Positions 59,164-64,000 of a stretch of 64,000 nucleotides of DNA are shown here, piece after piece. Position numbers and translations under genes: made by a program. The notes below the pieces were generated by a model, which did no database searches, was not told where the DNA came from, and saw only the letters and a list, made by a program, of their open reading frames with translations. How positions within the stretch are numbered: position 1 is the first letter of the stretch; every line of letters begins with the position of its first letter. This stretch comes from Schizochytrium sp. CCTCC M209059 (taxonomy: Eukaryota > Sar > Bigyra > Thraustochytrida > Thraustochytriidae), in contig KN805395.1 of NCBI GenBank assembly GCA_000818945.1, positions 374,138 through 438,137 on the forward strand. Reading direction: 5' to 3'.

Positions 59164-61062
59164 ATGGCTGAGGCCGGTCGCCTTCTGCTCGAGGGCATGA
59201 GCATCTCGGGCATCCCCGGCCTCGCCGGAGCGTCGTCGTCCTCGTCCTCGGCCTCGTCCTCGGCGGCCGCAGACGCCGACAGCAAGCGCATGACCAAGCG
59301 TCAGCTGTCCAACGGCACCTACAACAATGCCGCCCCCGCACCCCAGTTCCAGCGTGTCTCCTTCCTCGGTGCACGAAAACCTGGCGTTGTGCCGCGCATG
59401 TGGACCGCCGCAGAGGACGAGGCTCTCCGCGCCGCCGTCGCCAAGCACGGCGAAAAGAGCTGGCGCAACATTGCCGAGGAAATCGAGGGACGTAACCATC
59501 TCCAGTGCCTCCAGCGCTGGAAAAAGGCTCTTCGCCCCGGACTCGTCAAGGGCCAGTGGACCAAGGAGGAGGACGTCAAGCTCCTCGAGCTCATCAAGCC
59601 CTTTACCGAAAAAGGCAACGTCTCCTCCGTCAACTGGCAGGCCATTTCGCAGCAGATTCACGGCCGCAACGCAAAACAGTGCCGTGAGCGCTGGTTCCTC
59701 AACCTGGACCCCAGCATCAACCGCGGCCCATGGACCCCAGCCGAAGATCGCTGCCTCCTCGAGCTCGCCGCTCAGTTTGGCGGACGCTGGTCCCTCATCT
59801 CCAAAAACATGGAGGGCCGAACCGAGAACATGGTCAAGACACGCTACCAGAGTCTGCAGCGCCAGGAGGCACGCAGCCGTGGATGGACCGAAAGCGAGGA
59901 CAACACCCTCGTCCAGGCCGCCATGATGTTCGGTCGCAACTGGACCAAGATCTCCAAGCAGCTTCCCGGACGCTCCAAGGGCCAGGTCCGCAAGCGGTTT
60001 TCTCAGGTCACACAGAACCGCCCCGACATTGTACAGCAAATCGAGAACATTGAGGAGCAGATCCAGTCTGGCCGCATTGACGTCCCTGATCTTCCCCCAG
60101 CGCCGATCCAACCCATCGCCACCACCTCGCTCCCGCACACGGCCGCGCTTATTTCCAACCCGAACCGCGGCAACCCCAACGGCATGTACGGTAGCCAGCC
60201 ACAGCAGCAGCAGCAGCAAAACCCCGTCTATGGCGCACCCTCGCCTCCCCAGTCGTATCTTTCCGACTTTGGTATTGAAACCTTCAAGCCGCAGCAGCCG
60301 TCCTACCAGCAACAGGCGCCCCAGCCACCCCAGCAACAGAGCGCCGACAGGCAAAAGGGCATGTTCCGCAAATACGGTAGCTCCTGGATGGCCGGAATCG
60401 CCGATAATCTTGACACTGGCGCCAACAACGGCTCGAGCAACAATGGCCCACAACTTTCCTCTTACCCATCTTCTTTTGGTAATATCGGATCGCTTCCGCG
60501 GACCAACTCGCAGAAAATCATTGGCGAGATGTTTCGTGGTAACGAGACCGGTGCCGACAACCTCATGTCGCAGCAACAGCAACAGCAAGGATACCAGCAA
60601 GGATACTCCCAGCAGCAACAGCAACAGCAGCGCCAGGACCCAAACTTTATGTTGCTCGACAAATTCCTCATGGAGTCCGGCCCCAGCTCCAACAATTTCA
60701 ACTCGAGCAACAACAACAACAACAACAGCGCCCAAATTGGCAACAATGATATGCCAGAGTTCCCCCCGTCTCTTGGCGGTGAAGCCCCACCGCTGAATCG
60801 GGCCAACCAACAGCAGCAGCAGCAACAACAACAACAACGAAAAGGTCTTCGCGCGTACAACTCGTGGGGATCCGTCGGCGGCGTCAACTCGTCCTCTGGG
60901 AACGACTTTGCACAGCTCTTTTCGGTCGACTCCCACATGGGTAGTTTTGGCGGACCTACCAAGTCGCTCCAGCACAAAATGTCCAGCTCCAACTGGGGAT
61001 CTTCCCTTCAAAACTATGAGAGCACGGGCGGTGAGATGAAGAACCTTCTCACCATGCTCTAA
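59164..61062 (+). CDS. Four-repeat MYB transcription factor
   Basis: 632 aa, one exon, ATG in good context (caccATGG). Four SANT/MYB repeats lie at ~78-285, with the tryptophan scaffold W80-W100-W119, W132-W158-W177, W190-W209-Y228 and W241-W260-F279. Repeats 2 and 3 are the strongest (VKGQWTKEEDVKLLELI, INRGPWTPAEDRCLLELAAQ). The first three correspond to R1R2R3 of animal/protist c-MYB; the fourth adds a 4R-type arrangement. The N-terminus has a Ser/Ala run, and the C-terminal ~340 residues are Gln/Asn/Ser rich with polyQ and polyN runs, typical of activation domains. R1R2R3 MYBs usually regulate cell-cycle genes; the target set here is unknown. Confidence 0.9.
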   Translation: MAEAGRLLLEGMSISGIPGLAGASSSSSSASSSAAADADSKRMTKRQLSNGTYNNAAPAPQFQRVSFLGARKPGVVPRMWTAAEDEALRAAVAKHGEKSWRNIAEEIEGRNHLQCLQRWKKALRPGLVKGQWTKEEDVKLLELIKPFTEKGNVSSVNWQAISQQIHGRNAKQCRERWFLNLDPSINRGPWTPAEDRCLLELAAQFGGRWSLISKNMEGRTENMVKTRYQSLQRQEARSRGWTESEDNTLVQAAMMFGRNWTKISKQLPGRSKGQVRKRFSQVTQNRPDIVQQIENIEEQIQSGRIDVPDLPPAPIQPIATTSLPHTAALISNPNRGNPNGMYGSQPQQQQQQNPVYGAPSPPQSYLSDFGIETFKPQQPSYQQQAPQPPQQQSADRQKGMFRKYGSSWMAGIADNLDTGANNGSSNNGPQLSSYPSSFGNIGSLPRTNSQKIIGEMFRGNETGADNLMSQQQQQQGYQQGYSQQQQQQQRQDPNFMLLDKFLMESGPSSNNFNSSNNNNNNSAQIGNNDMPEFPPSLGGEAPPLNRANQQQQQQQQQQRKGLRAYNSWGSVGGVNSSSGNDFAQLFSVDSHMGSFGGPTKSLQHKMSSSNWGSSLQNYESTGGEMKNLLTML

Positions 61063-62715
61063 ATTTTTTTTTTCCTTCCAATCAACCACCACCCCCAACT
61101 CTCTGCTCTTTTCACGTCAATTCTGACTGACCAGCAACGCGCGCTCTTTCTCTAACTGCGCTTCAGGGGTGGAGCTGGACTGACGACAACGCCGTCTCGT
61201 CCACCAACTTTTTTTGTGTGTAAAGAATGGGCGATGGAGACGAGGCGAGGTGACAGGAAGTCGCTCTGCCGGCTCATGCTCGAGTCACATTTTCTCGCCC
61301 ATTTCTCTGCCGCCCGAGCTCACCTGCTCTTTTGGCGATGCTTTCGCGCTGCTATGGCATGATCGATCATACTCCATTTTACACGGTTCTGTCCTGACAG
61401 GATATGACGTGGCATGACTGTAGCTTCTAGTAGCTCAGCTTGTCAGTCAGTCAGTCTGTCAGCCAGCCAGCCATTCAGCTAGCTTGCACGCGCCAGTTGG
61501 CCTCATATATGAACGAACGATAATCTTCATCGATTGCGAACGAACGAATGGCACGGTACACTGATATCTTTCTCTTTTTGATTTCGATTTGATGCTTGCT
61601 TGATTGCCTCTTTTTTAAGCACTTCTTCTCTTCGCTTGCCAGTCACAGTCCAAAGGCTGGCATACGCCCGGGTTCGGCTTCGGGTCTTGGGCCTCGAGCC
61701 AAGCATTCAACAGCCATCACCGTGAAGGGTAACTCCTAGTGGTCACAAAACGTAACTCGTTCCGCTTTTTCGTAAGGGCGGCGAGTCACCCCTTTTGCCT
61801 TGTCGGTGACCAGCCAAGTAGTCAGATGTCATGGAGGCCGAGCGAGCAAGGCCCTTTTGCTCGCAACGATGTGTACTCCATCGATTCCATGTTGCAGCCG
61901 GACCATTAAAGTCTAGAAGAATCCTCGCACAAACTGCTTTAACAGGAGTGGCAAGGTACGCAAGTCGATCTGCAGTCAACGCAAAAGGAAAACGTAAAAT
62001 AGTCGGCGACACTCGTTGGCGTGGTGGTCGTGAGGTCGGGAGGTCGTGAACGTCTTCGAAGTCTTCCTCGCGTTCGCCCTATCCAGAATGGAGCGCTCGT
62101 TCGAGTCGTAATTCATGAAGTTTGTACTTGCCAGCGCGCTTTCCCGCCCTGTCCAGAATGGAGCGCTCGTTTGAGTCGTAATTCGTGAAGTTTGTACTTG
62201 CCAGCGCGCTTTCCCGTTTTGTCCAGAATGGAGCGCTCGTTCGAGTCGTACTTCGTAAAGTTTGTACTTGCCAGCGCGCTTTCCCGCCCGGTCTTGATTT
62301 GAGTGCGCTTACTGGTCGTACTTTTTCGAATTGTTGCCACTCCACTCGTATTCTTTATTCTCGTCGCTGTCATGTGGCTGATTTTTGACTGCTCGAAAGG
62401 CCAGTCACGAACCGCCAGTCACAAAGAGTCGGTCACAAACAATTGCGGCTATTCGCGATTTGGGAGTGTGAATGTGTGTGTCGCTGATTCAATCAGTCAA
62501 GGGGGTTGACAAGTCACTGTGGCGACTCGCCATCAGCCAGAGTGGCTCATAGTCCTTGCCTCGGGCAGTACGATAATCTCCATCGATAACGAACAAACGA
62601 ATGGCACAGCATACATCTATCTATTTTATTGTTTCCTGATGTCTGCTTGCTTGATCATGGTGATTGACCTCATCTGCAATCACGTTCAACTTTAGCTGTT
62701 ACAGCCCAAGAGCAC
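61063..62715. other. 1.65-kb convergent intergenic region (MYB / NAXE)
   Basis: Holds the MYB 3' UTR (T run right after the stop) and the NAXE 3' end. Contains a CAGT run (about 61441-61460), a near-repeated segment of about 90 bp (GATAATCTYCATCGAT... at about 61519 and 62569, sharing CGAACGAATGGCAC-like and GATTGC/GCTTGCTTGAT words) and the 70-bp minisatellite. No gene recognised. Confidence 0.5.
62082..62291. repeat. 70-bp minisatellite, three copies
   Basis: Copies start at 62082, 62152 and 62222 with TCCAGAATGGAGCGCTCGTT and end CCAGCGCGCTTTCCCG plus a variable tail. They differ at only a few positions (AATTCATGAAG / AATTCGTGAAG / ACTTCGTAAAG). A degenerate fourth copy may follow (GTCTTGATTTGAGTGCGC). 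Confidence 0.95.
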
Positions 62716-63441
62716 TCAAATACGACACACGTCCGAATCGAGCCGCACGCACTGCGCAGTGCCTTCAAAAGGAGGTAAATCCGTCAAGTTGTACTTTTCG
62801 CGCATTTTTGGAGGCAGAAAGCGGCCTCCCAGGAAGTGGTGTTCTCCCGTAAAGTGAGCCGCACAAAGCTTCGGCGCCGTCAGCGAGACCAGCATTGCAG
62901 GTCGCAGACCATCACCTGCCTCGTCACCCTTTTCCACATCCCAGCCAGAAGGAATGTCGACCGAGGCAATCGGAAGCTCCGTCGTCTTCATACGGTCCAT
63001 CACTACGTCAAAGGGAGCGCGGATACCACCACTTGGAGAAAAAGAAAAGCCAAACACTGCGTCCACCACCACATCGTAGTTATCCTTTGAAAGTGTTTCC
63101 GGTGTAGTATCCAGCACAGGGACATCAATTTTTTCGAGCTGCGTCAGCAAGTTCTTGTAAAAGATGCCCGTCCCGCTATCCTTGGGGGGCTTCGGATACA
63201 ACACAGTAGGATGGTAGCCAAAGTGAAGCAAGTGCCGTGCGGCGACGAGGCCGTCCCCTCCGTTGTTTCCGGGACCGCACACCACCAAAAGCCGCGTCGC
63301 GACCGGCCACACCGCCGCAATGGCGCACGCTACAGAGAGTCCCGCCAGCTCCATGAGCTGCTCCAGCGCGAAGCCACCTGAACCCATAAGCTCCACGTCA
63401 AGTTCCTGCGCAAGTCGCTGCCCGAGCATGAGTTGCCGCAT
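62716..63441 (-). CDS. NAXE: NAD(P)H-hydrate epimerase (YjeF N-terminal domain)
   Basis: 241 aa, one exon, matching the single-domain epimerase size. Signatures: LEQLMELAGLSVACAI (about 27-42), LLVVCGPGNNGGDGLVAARH (51-70), VVVDAVFGFSFSPSGGIRAP and ASVDIPSGWDVEKGD. The enzyme interconverts R- and S-NAD(P)HX, damaged hydrated cofactors, so that the ATP/ADP-dependent dehydratase (NAXD) can restore NAD(P)H. No kinase-like dehydratase domain is fused, unlike the bacterial bifunctional protein. The N-terminus (MRQLMLGQRLAQELDVELMG) aligns directly with the family start, so no presequence is visible in this exon. An upstream exon with a targeting peptide cannot be excluded. Confidence 0.92.
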   Translation of the reverse strand: MRQLMLGQRLAQELDVELMGSGGFALEQLMELAGLSVACAIAAVWPVATRLLVVCGPGNNGGDGLVAARHLLHFGYHPTVLYPKPPKDSGTGIFYKNLLTQLEKIDVPVLDTTPETLSKDNYDVVVDAVFGFSFSPSGGIRAPFDVVMDRMKTTELPIASVDIPSGWDVEKGDEAGDGLRPAMLVSLTAPKLCAAHFTGEHHFLGGRFLPPKMREKYNLTDLPPFEGTAQCVRLDSDVCRI

Positions 63442-64000
63442 CTTGCCAGCAGTCGCGCGTGTCTCGCGTCTCGCTCGGCCTGCACCGCTTGCTCGCGGTT
63501 CTCTCTTGCAGCTTTTGCAGCGCGTCCGTGTCCTCAGCTCAAGCGAGTCTGTGACTCGGCTTCGTATCTGACACCTCCAAACACTTCAGGTTGCTTGAAT
63601 CTCGGCTTCGAGAGATTGCCTTCGACGACTGCTACAATTGCGGTATCTTGGCAGGCACGAGGGCGACAGCAACGTTGCAAGCTCGATGACGAATAACGAG
63701 ACATCTCGGCAGACAAACAGAAGGACGACAGCAACATTCTACGTCCGAAGCCATCCTACCCTACTAACTGATTGGAAAAATTAAAATGTATGAGACATGG
63801 CTTGTCGAATCATCGATCGCTGCACTCTCTTTTTCCAACGATTTGAAACCCAAAGTAGCCCGGAGAATTACGAAAAAATACAAAATAGACTTCATCTTTC
63901 ACTGGCGAGGCCTCATTCAGACTTGTCTCTTTCTATTCAGATAAAGGATCCAGACAGACAATAATGGTGAGCGTCCTGGTGTCACTAACCCCTTCACATG
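63442..64000. other. Divergent intergenic region at the right edge
   Basis: Promoter side of NAXE (-) and probably of a gene running off the window (+). TTCTATTCAG at about 63931-63940 resembles a splice acceptor 24 bp before a possible ATG. No other feature recognised. Confidence 0.45.
63964..64000 (+). CDS. Possible start of a further gene, cut by the window edge
   Basis: ATG at 63964-63966 in the context GACAATAATGG is followed at once by GTGAGC, a good splice donor. Either the ATG is again a start-codon-only coding exon, as proposed for GPN3, or the frame simply continues (MVSVLVSLTPSH). Too short to identify a product. Confidence 0.2.
   Translation, partial: MVSVLVSLTPSH

Noticed and set aside
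58945..61098. 717-codon ORF on the minus strand opposite the MYB gene
   Set aside because: Shadow of the MYB coding frame; Leu/Gly/Val-rich translation with poly-Leu from the polyQ codons.
62079..62373. Short minus-strand ORFs with repeated peptide units
   Set aside because: They derive from the 70-bp minisatellite and lack any domain.

Overview
The window is a GC-rich, gene-dense piece of nuclear DNA from a eukaryote. Most coding regions are single long exons, one of them 11.2 kb. The few introns I can place are short (77 to 260 nt) and of GT-AG type. The gene set is eukaryotic: VPS13, TORC2 subunit SIN1, COQ9, an H/ACA snoRNP protein, GPN3, NUDCD3, a triple HMG-box protein and a four-repeat MYB. 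Arrays of WRKY19-like zinc fingers, a Ca3427-like periplasmic-binding fold and a GH114 secreted enzyme fit a stramenopile. A thraustochytrid (Labyrinthulomycetes) is my best guess, but this is inference from gene style, not a database match.

Layout, left to right: NHP2 (+) converges on a giant VPS13-like lipid-transfer gene (-). A 4.2 kb non-coding block rich in microsatellites follows. Then come a secreted GH114/vWA-like protein (+), an 11-finger WRKY19-like protein (+) and GPN3 (+), whose first coding exon is just the ATG. GPN3 converges on monodehydroascorbate reductase (-). After 2.6 kb without genes come a three-HMG-box protein (+) and SIN1 (+). SIN1 converges, across a 181-nt assembly gap, on a 1329-aa protein with two C1 zinc fingers (-). 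That gene shares a 570-bp bidirectional promoter with a Ca3427-like binding protein (+), and the promoter holds three evenly spaced GACCC-N6-GGGTC palindromes. Next are a twin-CX9C NDUFAF8-like protein (-), COQ9 with a long tail (+), two convergent type I membrane proteins of unknown function (+ and -), NUDCD3 (-), glutamate 5-kinase (+), a membrane-anchored protein with two inositol-polyphosphate-kinase domains (+), 6.2 kb of repeat-rich non-coding DNA, the MYB gene (+), and NAD(P)HX epimerase (-) near the right edge.

The genes do not form one pathway. Themes are mitochondria (COQ9, the NDUFAF8-like protein), lipid and inositol signalling (VPS13, C1 protein, IPK pair, SIN1), transcription and chromatin (MYB, HMG, zinc fingers, GPN3), and redox or metabolite repair (MDHAR, NAXE). 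The most unusual items are the tandem IPK protein, the palindrome array in the bidirectional promoter, the start-codon-only exon of GPN3, VPS13 with a C-terminal PDZ-like domain, and the GH114/vWA-like fusion. I did not find CRISPR arrays, rRNA, convincing tRNAs or transposons.
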